Part shown: positions 16,949-26,296 of the stretch, piece after piece
How the letters are laid out: each line of letters begins with the position of its first letter
Position numbering within the stretch: position 1 is the stretch's first letter
Source of the DNA: RPQJ01 sp963846315
GTDB taxonomy: Bacteria > Pseudomonadota > Gammaproteobacteria > Steroidobacterales > Steroidobacteraceae
Direction: 5' to 3'
Length of the DNA stretch: 64,000 nt
Assembly (NCBI GenBank): GCA_963846315.1
Contig: CAWJVM010000003.1
Span: 62,001 to 126,000 of the forward strand
Position numbers and translations under genes: made by a program
Notes under the pieces: model-generated
Told to the model about the DNA's origin: nothing
Seen by the model: only the letters and a program-made list of their open reading frames with translations
Databases searched by the model: none

Positions 16949-17900
16949 GCGAGACTGCGGCCGCTCTCGAAGGCGGCCTCGACGCGCGGCGCGATGCACC
17001 AGTCGCCGCACGCACCGGCGTTCATTTCTTCATCGACCAGGCACGACAGGCCGAGTGGCTGTTCCACCAGCGCATGACGCCAGCGATGCGCGTCCTGGTG
17101 CACCGGCTGCGGCAGCTTGTGACCGAGGCTGTCCTCGAAGGCCTGCAGCAACAGGCGGGCGGCCTCCGTTGCACCGAGGTCGATGTGTTCCCGCGACCAG
17201 CCGGACGACGCGTGCACGACCCAGCATTGCGCTGCGCGCGGACGTTCCGGCTTGCTCGAGTTGCAGGCCGCCCAGACGATCGGGCCCTTGGTCCAGCGCC
17301 GCGCATCCGCGCCCACGTCGATGGGAGGATCGAAGGCGAACATGCCGGTCCAGCAGGGCGCCATCCGCACGTCGGCGATGTGCTGGAACGAGCGGCCGTG
17401 CGGACCCAGCAGCGAATGCGCCTGCGGTGCCGGTACCGCGACCGCGACGCGCGAAAGGTCACGTTCTGCCGGCCGGAGTCGGTTTGCAGTTCCCAGCCGC
17501 GCTGGCTCGGGATGAGTTCGTGGACGGCGATGCCGCCCTGGATGTCGACGTTGCGTGCGAGCGGACGCACGAGCGCGCTCATTCCCGGCTGACCGATCCA
17601 CCAGTCTTCGATCGGTGCGGGCCACGCGCGATCGTCCTCCATGATGCGCGGACGCCAGGCATCGAGCACGCCGGCGCGCAGGGCTGTTTCCGCATAGCGA
17701 CCGAAAGGGCGGCTGCGCGCCGTCACGAACTGCGCACCGTGGTCGAAGGCGAGTTGCCCGACACGACGCGTGGCGAGACGGCCGCCGAGGCCGCGCGACC
17801 GTTCGAACACGGTGACCTTGGCATCGGCCCGCGCGAGTTCGTGGGCGCAGGCCAGCCCCGCCATGCCGGCGCCGATCACCGCAAACCGCACGTCATCCAT
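16894..17900 (-). pseudogene. renalase-like FAD-dependent oxidoreductase, one frameshift
   Basis: The N-terminus (ATG 17900) has the Rossmann FAD site VIGAGMAGLACAHELARADAKV, then FERSRGLGGRLATRR and FDHGAQFVTARS, typical of bacterial renalase-like/NAD(P)-binding amine oxidase-fold proteins. Near 17460 the reading frame changes. The continuation (VAVAVPAPQAHSLLG, MFAFDPPIDVG, CGDWCIAPRVEAAFESG) is the expected C-terminal half, ending at 16894. A single missing G in a GG pair would explain the break. The rejoined length of about 335 residues suits the family. The substrate is unknown. Confidence 0.72.
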
Positions 17901-18073
17901 CGCTCAGGTCTCCTCAACCGCTGCGATACGGGGAACTGCGCTGTGGTCGGCCGTCCCGTGAGCCGAGAATGGTGGCCGCACGGGACAGGGTCAAGGCCGA
18001 TGGTTGCCGGAGTGATGCAGGCCTACAATCCACACGTATCCCGGCCGCAGGAATCACACAAGGCAGGCCTGCC

Positions 18074-19819
18074 ATGAACCGCACTGCAGCCGCGATGCTT
18101 CGCGAAGCCCTCGAAAACGTCGGCGTGAAGTACACGTTCGGCATCCCCGGCGTCCACAACACCGAGATCTACGACGAACTCGCGAAGTCGAGCTCGATCA
18201 CCCCGGTGCTGGTCACGCACGAGGGCGGTGCTGCGTTCATGGCGGATGCCGTGAGTCGCAGCGGCACGAGTCTCGGCACGCTGGTGATCGTGCCCGCCGC
18301 GGGCGTCACGCACGCGGCAAGCGGGATCGGCGAAGCTTTTCTCGACGGCATTCCGATGCTGGTGATTGCAGGTGGCGTCCGGCGCGACACGGGACGCAAG
18401 TACCAGCTGCACGACATGGACCAGCACGCGCTGCTGAAGCCCATCACCAAGGGCACCTGGCTGGTCGAGAAGCACGCGGACGTGATCCGACGATCTACGA
18501 AGCGGTGCGCGTCGCGACCAGCGGCGAACCGGGGCCGGTGTTCGTCGAGATTCCCGTGCACCTGCAGTTGCTGACGGGTGACGAAGGTCCGGCTATCGCG
18601 GTGCCCGCGCGGCAGGCGGCTCCCGTTCGCTGCTCGGCGGCGCAGATTGCCGCGGCTGCGGAGTTGCTGCGCAACGCCAGGTCACCCACGCTCTTCGTTG
18701 GCTGGGGCGCCGTCGACGCCACCGCCGAAGTTGCCTTGCTGGCAGAGCGGCTGGGTGCGCCGGTCTCGACCACGTTGCAGGGTGTGAGCGCGTTTCCGGC
18801 AAATCATCCGCTGCACGCGGGCTTCTGCCTCGGTCGCGCGGCCGTGCCTGCGGTCGAAAAATCATTTGCCGGAACGGATTGCATGCTGGCCGTCGGCACG
18901 CGCTTCGGTGAAATCGCCACGGGCAGCTATGGCTGGACGCCGCCGCCCAGCCTGGTCCACGTCGACATCAATCCCGCAGTGTTCAGCGCCAACTACCCCG
19001 CGGCCGTTGCGCTCGAAGGTGATGCGAAGGCCGTGCTGAAACTGTTGCTGCAGGCCCTGGGTGAGGCGCCCATTGCCGCTGTCCCCGCGCGCCGCGCGCA
19101 GGTCGAGGCCACGATCCGCGAACAGAAGGCCGCGTATCTCGAGGAATGGCTGCGCCACGACACGCAAGGTCGCGTGAGTCCCGCGCGATTCTTCGCCAGC
19201 CTGCGCCGGCAATTGCCGGACGATGCCACCGTCGTGCTCGACGACGGCAACCACACGTTCCTGGCGGCCGAGCTGATGCCGATCCATCGTGCGCGCGGTT
19301 TGATCTCGCCGACCGACTTCAACTGCATGGGTTACTGCGTGCCGGCGACCATTGGCGCCAGGCTCGCGCGACCGGACTTCGCCGGTGGTCGGCATCGTCG
19401 GCGACGGCGCCTTCCGCATGACCGCGCTGGAACTGGCGACTGCGACCGCACAGGAACTCGGTCTGGTCGTGTTCGTGTTCAACGATGGCGAGCTGGCGCA
19501 GATCGCGCAGGCGCAGGAAATTCCCTACAACCGCAAGACCTGCACCGTGCTCGGTCCGCTCGACATCGCCGGCGTCGCGCAGGCGACGGGCGCGAAGTTC
19601 CTGCGCATCGCGAGCGACGGCGACATCGATGGCGTGATCCGCGATGCGCTCGCGTCCGCGGCGCGCGATCGCAAGCCCGTGCTGGTGGACGTGCTCGTGG
19701 ATTACTCGAAGCGCACCCGGTTTACCGAGGGCATCGTCAAGACCAACCTCGAGCGCTTCGATTTCGGGACCAAGGCGCGACTGGTCGGTCGCGCCTTGTG
19801 GCGGCGGCTCAGCGGCTGA
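18074..19819 (+). pseudogene. thiamine-diphosphate-dependent enzyme (acetolactate synthase-like), two frameshifts
   Basis: It starts at ATG 18074 with the Pyr domain (YTFGIPGVHNTEIYDEL), including the catalytic Glu in VTHEGGAAFMADA. Frame changes occur near 18487 (a missing C in ATCC(C)GACG restores ADVIPTIYEAV) and near 19380. The middle domain (LLRNARSPTLFVGWGAVDAT) and the PP domain with the ThDP/Mg motif GDGAFRMTALELATATAQEL...NDGE are intact, ending at 19819. The rejoined length of about 580 residues fits the acetolactate synthase/decarboxylase superfamily. The exact reaction is not assignable, and no small regulatory subunit is adjacent. Confidence 0.78.
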
Positions 19820-19837
19820 TCGCCCCGGCGGCCGATC

Positions 19838-20878
19838 CTAGTCGATGAGGTCACCCGGGGTCGGCGGCAGCCGCGGCATCTGCTGGGTCGGGAACGGCCC
19901 GGAGAGGCTTTCCAGGAACGCCACGATGTCGGCCACCTGCGCGTCGTTGAGCGACTGGTTCAGCTGCGTGCTTGCCATGATGCGGACGGCCTCGTCGATC
20001 GTGTGCACCAGGCCGTTATGGAAGTACGGGGCGGTGTACTCGAGGTTGCGCAGGCCGGGAACCCGCCACATGTTCTTGTCCGCGTCGTCCTTGGTCGCGC
20101 TCGCACGCCCGGTGTCGCTCAGGAAATCGTACTTCGCGACGTACGGGCTGTCCGGGAACGTCGGGAACTTCATGAAGAAGCCCGTGCCGACCGGCAGCGG
20201 CGGGCCGCTGAACGTCGGACCCTGGTGGCAGCTGGTGCATCCGACGTCGGCGAAGGTATTGAGGCCACGAATCTGCTGCTCCGTGAGCGCCTTCGCGTCG
20301 CCCTTGGCATACTTGTCGTACGCATTGTTCGGCGTGATCAGCGTTCGCTCATAGGCGGCGATGGCCTTGGCCACGTTGTCCATGGTGACCACGTCACCCT
20401 TGCCGAATGCCTTTTCGAAATAGGGCCGGTAGCCCGGAATGTTGCGTACGCGGCCGATGACCGCGTCCAGGTTGGGCATTCCCATTTCAATCGCGTTCGC
20501 CGGCGGTCCCTTGGCCTGGTCCTCAAGCTTCGCAGCGCGGCCGTCCCAGAACTGGCTGGACAGGAAGGCAGCGTTCCAGACAGTGGGCGCATTGCGGCCG
20601 CCGACATGACCGTGCACTCCGATGGACGTCGGCCGGTGGTCGTCGCCGCCCTCCATGACGTTGTGGCAGGAGAAGCACGATACGTTGCCACTCGACGACA
20701 TCCGCGGGTCGAAGTACAGCATCTTGCCGAGTTCGACCTTGTCGGCCGTCGTCGGATTGTCAGCGGGTGCCGGGGCTACGTCTGGCAACGGCTGCCAGGA
20801 ACGGTCAGCGGCGGCTGCAGCCGTCCCGGCGAACGGCGTCGAGGTCAGGACGAGAGCGGTGATTGCAGCGAAGCGCAT
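19838..20878 (-). CDS. di-haem cytochrome c peroxidase family protein
   Basis: The protein has 346 residues from ATG 20878, with a signal peptide (MRFAAITALVLTSTPFAGTAAA). Two haem c sites are present: CFSCH near residue 65 and CTSCH near residue 218. Family blocks include LGKMLYFDPRMSSSGNVSC, RNAPTVWNAAFLSSQFWDGR and VPGLRNLEYTAPYFHNG. It reduces peroxide in the periplasm with electrons from small carriers; the nearby HiPIP could be one, though this is inference. The RNAPTVWNAAF and YTAPYFHNG blocks fit the CcpA/MauG superfamily. Convergent with the ThDP enzyme. Confidence 0.9.
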   Translation of the reverse strand: MRFAAITALVLTSTPFAGTAAAAADRSWQPLPDVAPAPADNPTTADKVELGKMLYFDPRMSSSGNVSCFSCHNVMEGGDDHRPTSIGVHGHVGGRNAPTVWNAAFLSSQFWDGRAAKLEDQAKGPPANAIEMGMPNLDAVIGRVRNIPGYRPYFEKAFGKGDVVTMDNVAKAIAAYERTLITPNNAYDKYAKGDAKALTEQQIRGLNTFADVGCTSCHQGPTFSGPPLPVGTGFFMKFPTFPDSPYVAKYDFLSDTGRASATKDDADKNMWRVPGLRNLEYTAPYFHNGLVHTIDEAVRIMASTQLNQSLNDAQVADIVAFLESLSGPFPTQQMPRLPPTPGDLID

Positions 20879-20961
20879 GGCATGACTCCCGGCGAGCGAA
20901 CAGGATGCCATTACGCTAGTGCAGCTACAGTCGCTCCATAAGTCGGAAAAGTACTGGTCGA

Positions 20962-21444
20962 TCAAAGCGCGATCGGCAGGATCGTCGTTTCCTTGATCAC
21001 GGTGACCGTGACCGACGAATTGATCGACTGCACGTTCGGCAGCTTCGACAGGTGGTCGAGGTAGAACGCCTCGTAGGCCTTGATGTCGCGCGTCACCACG
21101 CGCAGCATGAAGTCCCATTCGCCCATCGTCGTGTAGCAGTCGAGCACTTCGGGTCGCTCGCGGATCGCCTCGGCAAACGCTGCAATCGCATCGCGACCCT
21201 GGCTCGAGAGTTTGACGTGGGCAAATATGGTGACGTCGAGGCCGAGCGCAGCGCGATCGAGCAGCGCTACGCGCCCCTTGATGACGCCCGACTGCTCGAG
21301 CCCCTGGATGCGACGCCAGCAGGTGGTGGTGGACAGCCCGGTCCGCGAGGCAACCTCGGCGACCGACAGGGCGCCTTCGCGCTGCACCAGGTCCAGTATT
21401 CGTCGATCGACTTTGTCCAAACGAGAGGGTGATACCTCTTCCAT
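20962..21444 (-). CDS. bkdR: Lrp/AsnC family transcriptional regulator (BkdR-like)
   Basis: The protein has 160 residues from ATG 21444. The N-terminal HTH reads DKVDRRILDLVQREGALSVAEVASRTGLSTTTCWRRI, and the C-terminal RAM effector domain reads FAHVKLSS...EVLDCYTTMGEWDFMLRVVTRDIKAYEAF. It is divergent from the branched-chain oxoacid dehydrogenase operon, the same layout as bkdR in Pseudomonas, where an Lrp-type protein activates bkd genes with branched-chain amino acids as ligands. The role here is inferred from that position. Other in-frame starts exist upstream. Confidence 0.85.
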   Translation of the reverse strand: MEEVSPSRLDKVDRRILDLVQREGALSVAEVASRTGLSTTTCWRRIQGLEQSGVIKGRVALLDRAALGLDVTIFAHVKLSSQGRDAIAAFAEAIRERPEVLDCYTTMGEWDFMLRVVTRDIKAYEAFYLDHLSKLPNVQSINSSVTVTVIKETTILPIAL

Positions 21445-21473
21445 GAAAGAGCGCTCCCTGAAATGAATGTTTC

Positions 21474-21493
21474 GCATTGCTGCACTGCAATGC
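21474..21493. promoter_or_regulatory. inverted repeat in the bkdR-bkd intergenic region, candidate Lrp-type operator
   Basis: GCATTGC and GCAATGC form a perfect 7-bp dyad with a 6-nt centre (TGCACT), 30 nt upstream of the regulator start and about 80 nt upstream of the E1-alpha start. Binding by the adjacent regulator is inference. Confidence 0.45.
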
Positions 21494-21575
21494 AACAATT
21501 TCCGCACCCCCGCGTAACGCTCAGTAATCTACCGCGACAACCGTTCCACCGCATCCGTAATTAAGCGAGGAAGCG

Positions 21576-22814
21576 ATGCCCCGCCGCTCACGCCTGCACA
21601 TTCCGCAACACCACTCACGTCCGGGTGAAGAACCGGATTTCAGTTACCTGGAGACGTCGCCAGCCGGTGCCGTGCCGCGCCCCGACGTGAATGCCCGGGT
21701 TCGCGACATCGGCAACCTGTCGATCGACCTCGTGCGCGTGCTCGACGACAACCACGTTGCGGTCGGGCAATGGAATCCGCACCTCGAGGTGCAGGACCTG
21801 CAGATCGGCCTGCGCCACATGCTGCTCACGCGCATTTTCGACGATCGCATGCAGCGCGCGCAGCGCCAGGGCAAGACGTCGTTCTATATGCGCTGCCTCG
21901 GCGAGGAAGCGGTATCGGTCGCGCAAGGCATGGCGCTGCGGCCGAAGGACATGCTGTTCCCGGCCTATCGCAACCAGGGTCTGTACGTGGTCCGCGGGCG
22001 ACCGCTCGTCGACTTGATGTGCCAGCTGCTCTCGAATACGCGCGATATGTGCAAAGGCCGGCAGCTCCCGGTGATGTACCACTGGGCGGAAGGCCGCATC
22101 TTCTCGATCTCCGGCAACCTGACGACACAGTTCCCGCAGGCCGTGGGCTGGGCCATGGCTGCCGCGATCAAGGGCGAGGACGACATCGCCGTGTCGTGGA
22201 TCGGCGAAGGCTCGAGTGCCGAAGCGGACTTCCACCACGCGATGCTGTTCGCTTCCGTCTACATGGCGCCCGTGATCCTCAACATCGTCAACAACCAGTG
22301 GGCGATCTCGACGTTCCAGGGATTTGCGGGCGGCGAACAGCGCTCGTTCGCGGCGCGCGGCCCGGGTTACGGCATGGCGGGAATCCGGGTCGACGGCAAC
22401 GACTTCCTGGCCGTGCATGCCGTCACACAGTGGGCGGCCGAGCGCGCGCGCACCGGCGCAGGCCCGACGCTGATCGAGCACGTTACGTATCGCGGCGCCG
22501 CGCACTCCACCAGCGACGATCCCGCGCGTTACCGGCCGAAGGACGACTACGAGAAGTGGCCGCTGGGCGATCCGGTGCTGCGGCTCAAGAATCACCTGAT
22601 CGCGCTCGGCGAATGGTCGGAAGAACGCCACCAGGCACTGGCAAAGGAACTGGAAGAGCACGTGACCGAAAGCTGGAAGGAAGCCGTGCAGTACGGAACG
22701 CTGACGGACGGCCCGCGCCTCAATCGCGACCTCATGTTCCAGGACGTGTTCAAGGAGATGCCGGAGCAGCTGCGCAAGCAGCGCGAGCAGCTGCGGGCAG
22801 AGCAGGGGGTTTGA
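21576..22814 (+). CDS. bkdA1: branched-chain 2-oxoacid dehydrogenase E1 component, alpha subunit
   Basis: The protein has 412 residues. It carries the ThDP motif around VSWIGEGSSAEADFHHAMLFA and NIVNNQWAISTFQGFAGGE, and a phosphorylation-loop-like YRGAAHSTSDDPARYRP. The N-terminal extension (QHHSRPGEEPDFSYLETSPAGAVPRP) is typical of the bacterial BCKDH alpha type rather than pyruvate dehydrogenase. With E1-beta it decarboxylates the oxoacids of Val, Leu and Ile and reductively acylates the E2 lipoyl group. It is the first gene of the bkd operon and abuts E1-beta with no gap. Confidence 0.93.
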   Translation: MPRRSRLHIPQHHSRPGEEPDFSYLETSPAGAVPRPDVNARVRDIGNLSIDLVRVLDDNHVAVGQWNPHLEVQDLQIGLRHMLLTRIFDDRMQRAQRQGKTSFYMRCLGEEAVSVAQGMALRPKDMLFPAYRNQGLYVVRGRPLVDLMCQLLSNTRDMCKGRQLPVMYHWAEGRIFSISGNLTTQFPQAVGWAMAAAIKGEDDIAVSWIGEGSSAEADFHHAMLFASVYMAPVILNIVNNQWAISTFQGFAGGEQRSFAARGPGYGMAGIRVDGNDFLAVHAVTQWAAERARTGAGPTLIEHVTYRGAAHSTSDDPARYRPKDDYEKWPLGDPVLRLKNHLIALGEWSEERHQALAKELEEHVTESWKEAVQYGTLTDGPRLNRDLMFQDVFKEMPEQLRKQREQLRAEQGV

Positions 22815-23831
22815 ATGGCACAGATGAACATGATCCAGGCACTCAACTCCGCCATGGACATCATGCTGGCGCGTGACCCGAACGTGGTCATGCTGGGCGA
22901 GGACATCGGCTATTTCGGCGGCGTGTTCCGCGTCACCGACGGGCTGCAGCGCAAGTACGGCGAGCACCGCGTGCTCGACACGCCGATCGCCGAAGGCGCG
23001 ATCGTCGGTGCCGCCATCGGCATGGGCGTGAACGGATTGCGCCCGGTCGCGGAAGTGCAGTTCGCCGACTACATCTACCCCGCGTGCGACCAGATCTTCT
23101 CCGAGCTGGCTCGCCTGCGGTATCGCAGCGCCGGTGACTTCTGGGCGCCCGTGACGATCCGCACCCCGTGCGGCGGTGGCATTCGCGGTGGCCAGACGCA
23201 TTCGCAGAGCCCGGAAGGCATCTTCACGCACGTCTGCGGCATCAAGGTGGTCATGCCCTCGACGCCGTACGACGCGAAGGGCCTGCTGATCGCTTCGATC
23301 GAGGACGACGACCCGGTCGTGTTCTTCGAGCCGAAGCGTCTCTACAACGGCCCGTTCGACGGTGACGCGAACAAGCCTGCCGTGCCATGGAGCACGCATC
23401 CGAAGGGCGAGGTGCCCGACGGCTACTACACGGTGCCGATCGGCAAGGCCGAGATCGTGCGCAAGGGCAGCGCGGTCACGATGGTTGCGTACGGCACGAT
23501 GATCTACGTGTGTGAAGCCGCGGCGAAGGCGCTCGGCATCGACGCCGAGATCATCGATGTGCGTTCGATGGTGCCGCTGGACACCGACACGATCTGCACC
23601 TCGGTCAAGAAGACCGGACGCTGCCTGATCGCGCACGAGGCGACGCGGTTCTCGGGCTTCGGCGCGGAGCTGTCGGCGACGATCCAGGAAGAATGCTTCT
23701 GGGACCTCGAAGCCCCGATCGGCCGCGTCGCGGGCTGGGACACACCGTATCCGCACGCGTTCGAGTGGGAGTACTTCCCGGGTCCGTTGCGCGTGGCTGC
23801 GGCCCTCAAGGCCGTGATGGAGGCTGCATGA
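22815..23831 (+). CDS. bkdA2: branched-chain 2-oxoacid dehydrogenase E1 component, beta subunit
   Basis: The protein has 338 residues and starts on the base after the alpha-subunit stop. Transketolase-like features include MNMIQALNSAMDIMLARDPNVVMLGEDIGYFGGVF, TPIAEGAIVGAAIGMGVNG and IRTPCGGGIRGGQTHSQSPE, with a C-terminal ligase-like domain (GRCLIAHEATRFSGFGAEL). It forms the alpha2-beta2 E1 heterotetramer. The next gene starts inside its stop (ATGA at 23828). Confidence 0.95.
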   Translation: MAQMNMIQALNSAMDIMLARDPNVVMLGEDIGYFGGVFRVTDGLQRKYGEHRVLDTPIAEGAIVGAAIGMGVNGLRPVAEVQFADYIYPACDQIFSELARLRYRSAGDFWAPVTIRTPCGGGIRGGQTHSQSPEGIFTHVCGIKVVMPSTPYDAKGLLIASIEDDDPVVFFEPKRLYNGPFDGDANKPAVPWSTHPKGEVPDGYYTVPIGKAEIVRKGSAVTMVAYGTMIYVCEAAAKALGIDAEIIDVRSMVPLDTDTICTSVKKTGRCLIAHEATRFSGFGAELSATIQEECFWDLEAPIGRVAGWDTPYPHAFEWEYFPGPLRVAAALKAVMEAA

Positions 23832-25108
23832 CGCGTTACGTATTCAAGATGCCGGATCTCGGCGAAGGCACCGTCGAAGCCGAAGTCGTCGCCTGGCACA
23901 TCAAGGTCGGCGACATGGTGCAGGAAGACCAGGTCATGGCCGAGGTCATGACCGACAAGGCGGCGGTGGAAGTGCCGGCGCCGGTCAGCGGCAAGGTCGT
24001 GACGATCAATGGCCAGCCGGGCGACATGGTTCGCGTCGGTTCGGAGCTGGTCGTGTTCGAGACGGCAGCGACCGATGACGATGTCGTGGTTGCGGCAGTT
24101 GCCGCTCCCACGCCAAGACCTGCTGTCACGGCTCCCGCTATCTCGGCTCCGATTGCCTCGGCGCCTCCCGCTACGGCACCGGCTGCGGCCGCACCTGCCG
24201 CAGTGACAGAGGCGAGCGGTCGCGTGAAGGCGTCGCCGGCCACGCGGCGCAAGGCCCGCGAGGCAGGCATCGACCTGCGACAGGTTCCCGGTTCTGGTCC
24301 GAGCGGCCGCATCATGCCGAAGGACTTCGACGCCGTGATGAGCGGTTCCGCTCCTGCCGGCAAGAACGGTGGCACGTCGTCCGCGCCGTCGCTGCTGCGG
24401 CAGCGCACCGGCACCGACGAAGTCAAGGTCATCGGCGTGCGTCGCGTCATTGCGCAACGCATGACGGACGCGGCGCGCACGATCCCGCATTTCTCGTACG
24501 TCGAGGAAATCGACGTTACCGAGCTCGAGTCGCTGCGCGCGCACCTGAATTCGAAGGCGCCGAAGGGAACGCCGGCGTTGACGTACCTGCCGTTCCTCGC
24601 CGCTGCGCTGGCACGGGTGCTCGAAGAGTTTCCCCAGTGCAACGCGCACTACGACGCCGAGCGCAACGTGCTGATCCGCCACCGCCCAGTGCACCTGGGC
24701 GTGGCGACGCAAACGCCGGACGGCCTCAAGGTACCGGTCGTGCGCCATGCCGAAGCCCGCACGCTCTGGGACCTGTCGGACGAGATTCGCCGCGTCTCCG
24801 AGGCAGCGAAGGGCGGCAAGGCCTCGCGCGAGGAACTGAGCGGCTCGACGATCACGATCACCAGCCTCGGCCGGATGGGCGGCATCGTTTCGACGCCGAT
24901 CATCAACGCGCCCGAGATGGGAATCATCGGCGTCAACAAGGCGATCGACCGTCCGGTCGTCCTCGACGGCGCCATCGCCATCCGCCGTATCATGAACCTG
25001 TCGTCATCGTTCGATCACCGCTTCGTCGATGGCTACGACGCCGCGGCCATGATCCTGGCGCTCAAGGACCTGCTCGAGCACCCGGCGACGATCTTCATCC
25101 CCGGTTAA
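23828..25108 (+). CDS. bkdB: branched-chain 2-oxoacid dehydrogenase E2, dihydrolipoamide acyltransferase
   Basis: The protein has 426 residues from the ATGA overlap. One lipoyl domain (residues 1-80) carries the lipoylated Lys in MTDKAAVEVPAPV. An Ala/Pro/Thr linker follows (about 85-130), then an E3-binding domain (ASPATRRKAREAGIDLRQV), then the catalytic domain with SSSFDHRFVDGYDAA near the end (His and Asp of the active site). It transfers the acyl group to CoA. No E3 (lpd) gene follows; a shared lpd elsewhere must serve it. Confidence 0.94.
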   Translation: MTRYVFKMPDLGEGTVEAEVVAWHIKVGDMVQEDQVMAEVMTDKAAVEVPAPVSGKVVTINGQPGDMVRVGSELVVFETAATDDDVVVAAVAAPTPRPAVTAPAISAPIASAPPATAPAAAAPAAVTEASGRVKASPATRRKAREAGIDLRQVPGSGPSGRIMPKDFDAVMSGSAPAGKNGGTSSAPSLLRQRTGTDEVKVIGVRRVIAQRMTDAARTIPHFSYVEEIDVTELESLRAHLNSKAPKGTPALTYLPFLAAALARVLEEFPQCNAHYDAERNVLIRHRPVHLGVATQTPDGLKVPVVRHAEARTLWDLSDEIRRVSEAAKGGKASREELSGSTITITSLGRMGGIVSTPIINAPEMGIIGVNKAIDRPVVLDGAIAIRRIMNLSSSFDHRFVDGYDAAAMILALKDLLEHPATIFIPG

Positions 25109-25150
25109 ACTGGCAGCCTCACAGCGCCGACCCGTCCCGAGAACAATGCA

Positions 25151-26164
25151 ATGACTACGACTCCCGCCGCGCGTCCCGCCTTCGGTACCGTGCTCGCCGA
25201 CCAGATGAGCATCGCCACCTACGCCAACGGTGCGTGGGGTACCGACAAGCTCGTGCCGGTCGCGCCGATCCCGATGCACCCATCCGCGCACGTGCTGCAC
25301 TACGCCAGCACCTGCTTCGAAGGTTTCAAGGCCTACCGTTACGCGGACGGCAGCATCCACGTCTTTCGCATGGACCGGCACATGGCACGCCTGCGCCAGA
25401 GCGCGAAGCTGCTCATGCTGCCGGTGCCGGACGAGGCGCAGCTAGAGCGCATGATCCTGCAGACGATCGATCGCAACCGTGCACAGGTGCCGGAGCCCCC
25501 GGGGGCGCTGTACATGCGGCCGGTCCTGTTCGGCACGATGCCGAACATCGGTGCCGCGTCGCAGCCGTCGAACGAAGCGACGCTGATCGTGCTGGCGAGC
25601 CCGGTGTGGGATTACTTCGCCGGCGGCATGAAGCCCCTGCGCATCTATGTCGAGGACCAGAAGCACCGCACCGCGGAGCATCTCGGCATGGTGAAGACAG
25701 GCGGCAACTACGCCGCGGCCATGGGCCCGACGCTCGCGGCGAAGGAAAAGTACAAGATCGACCAGGTGCTGTTCTGTCCGGACGGCTCCGTGCAGGAAAC
25801 CGGTGCCGCGAACTTCCTGCTGATCCGCGCAGGACACATCCTGACGCGCAGTCTCGATTCGTCCTTCCTGCACGGCGTCACGCGCGATTCGCTGCTGACG
25901 ATGGCGCGGCAGATGGGATTCAAGGTCGAAGAGCGCGTGTTCGACGTCGCCGAGATGATGGAGTGGGTCAAGACCGGTGAGGCCGCGTTATCCGGCACCG
26001 CTGCCGTACTCGCGGGCGTGGGCACGCTCGTGCGCAGCGACGGCGCGGACGTCCGCGTCGGCAACGGCGAGGTCGGTCCGGTGACGCAGAAACTTCGCGC
26101 GGCGCTCGTGGCGATCCAGAACGGCACCGCACCCGACAGCTTCGGCTGGACGCGCAAGGTCTGA
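25151..26164 (+). CDS. ilvE: branched-chain amino acid aminotransferase
   Basis: The protein has 337 residues and is a fold-IV PLP enzyme. Family blocks include LHYASTCFEGFKAYR, the Lys-containing VKTGGNYAAAM, ETGAANFLLIR and VFDVAEMMEWV...SGTAAVLAGVGTL. It interconverts Val, Leu and Ile with their oxoacids, feeding the dehydrogenase encoded just upstream (43 nt gap), so the operon covers the first two steps of branched-chain amino acid catabolism. The TCFEG and KTGGNYAA blocks match the larger type-II BCAT group more than E. coli IlvE. Confidence 0.9.
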   Translation: MTTTPAARPAFGTVLADQMSIATYANGAWGTDKLVPVAPIPMHPSAHVLHYASTCFEGFKAYRYADGSIHVFRMDRHMARLRQSAKLLMLPVPDEAQLERMILQTIDRNRAQVPEPPGALYMRPVLFGTMPNIGAASQPSNEATLIVLASPVWDYFAGGMKPLRIYVEDQKHRTAEHLGMVKTGGNYAAAMGPTLAAKEKYKIDQVLFCPDGSVQETGAANFLLIRAGHILTRSLDSSFLHGVTRDSLLTMARQMGFKVEERVFDVAEMMEWVKTGEAALSGTAAVLAGVGTLVRSDGADVRVGNGEVGPVTQKLRAALVAIQNGTAPDSFGWTRKV

Positions 26165-26165
26165 G

Positions 26166-26296
26166 GCCGCTGCTCGCGGACGCCCGCGCCGTCGCGGTGC
26201 GTGGCGACGGCTGACTCAGCCTCGCAGGCAAAAAGCCGCTGCTCGCGGACGCCCGCGCCGTCGCGGTGCGTGGCGACGGCTGACTCAGCCTCGCAG
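26166..26296. repeat. 62-bp tandem duplication with an internal hairpin
   Basis: The 62 bases at 26166-26227 recur exactly at 26235-26296, with a 7-nt spacer (GCAAAAA). Each copy holds a perfect 8-bp hairpin (GCCGTCGC, loop GGTGCGTG, GCGACGGC; 26188-26211 and 26257-26280). It fills the gap between convergent ilvE and the anti-sigma gene, and the second copy contains the anti-sigma stop codon. It may act as a duplicated bidirectional terminator. Confidence 0.9.

Noticed and set aside
24637..25980. 447-codon plus-strand frame across the E2-ilvE junction
   Set aside because: It overlaps two certain genes in another frame and has no recognisable domain.
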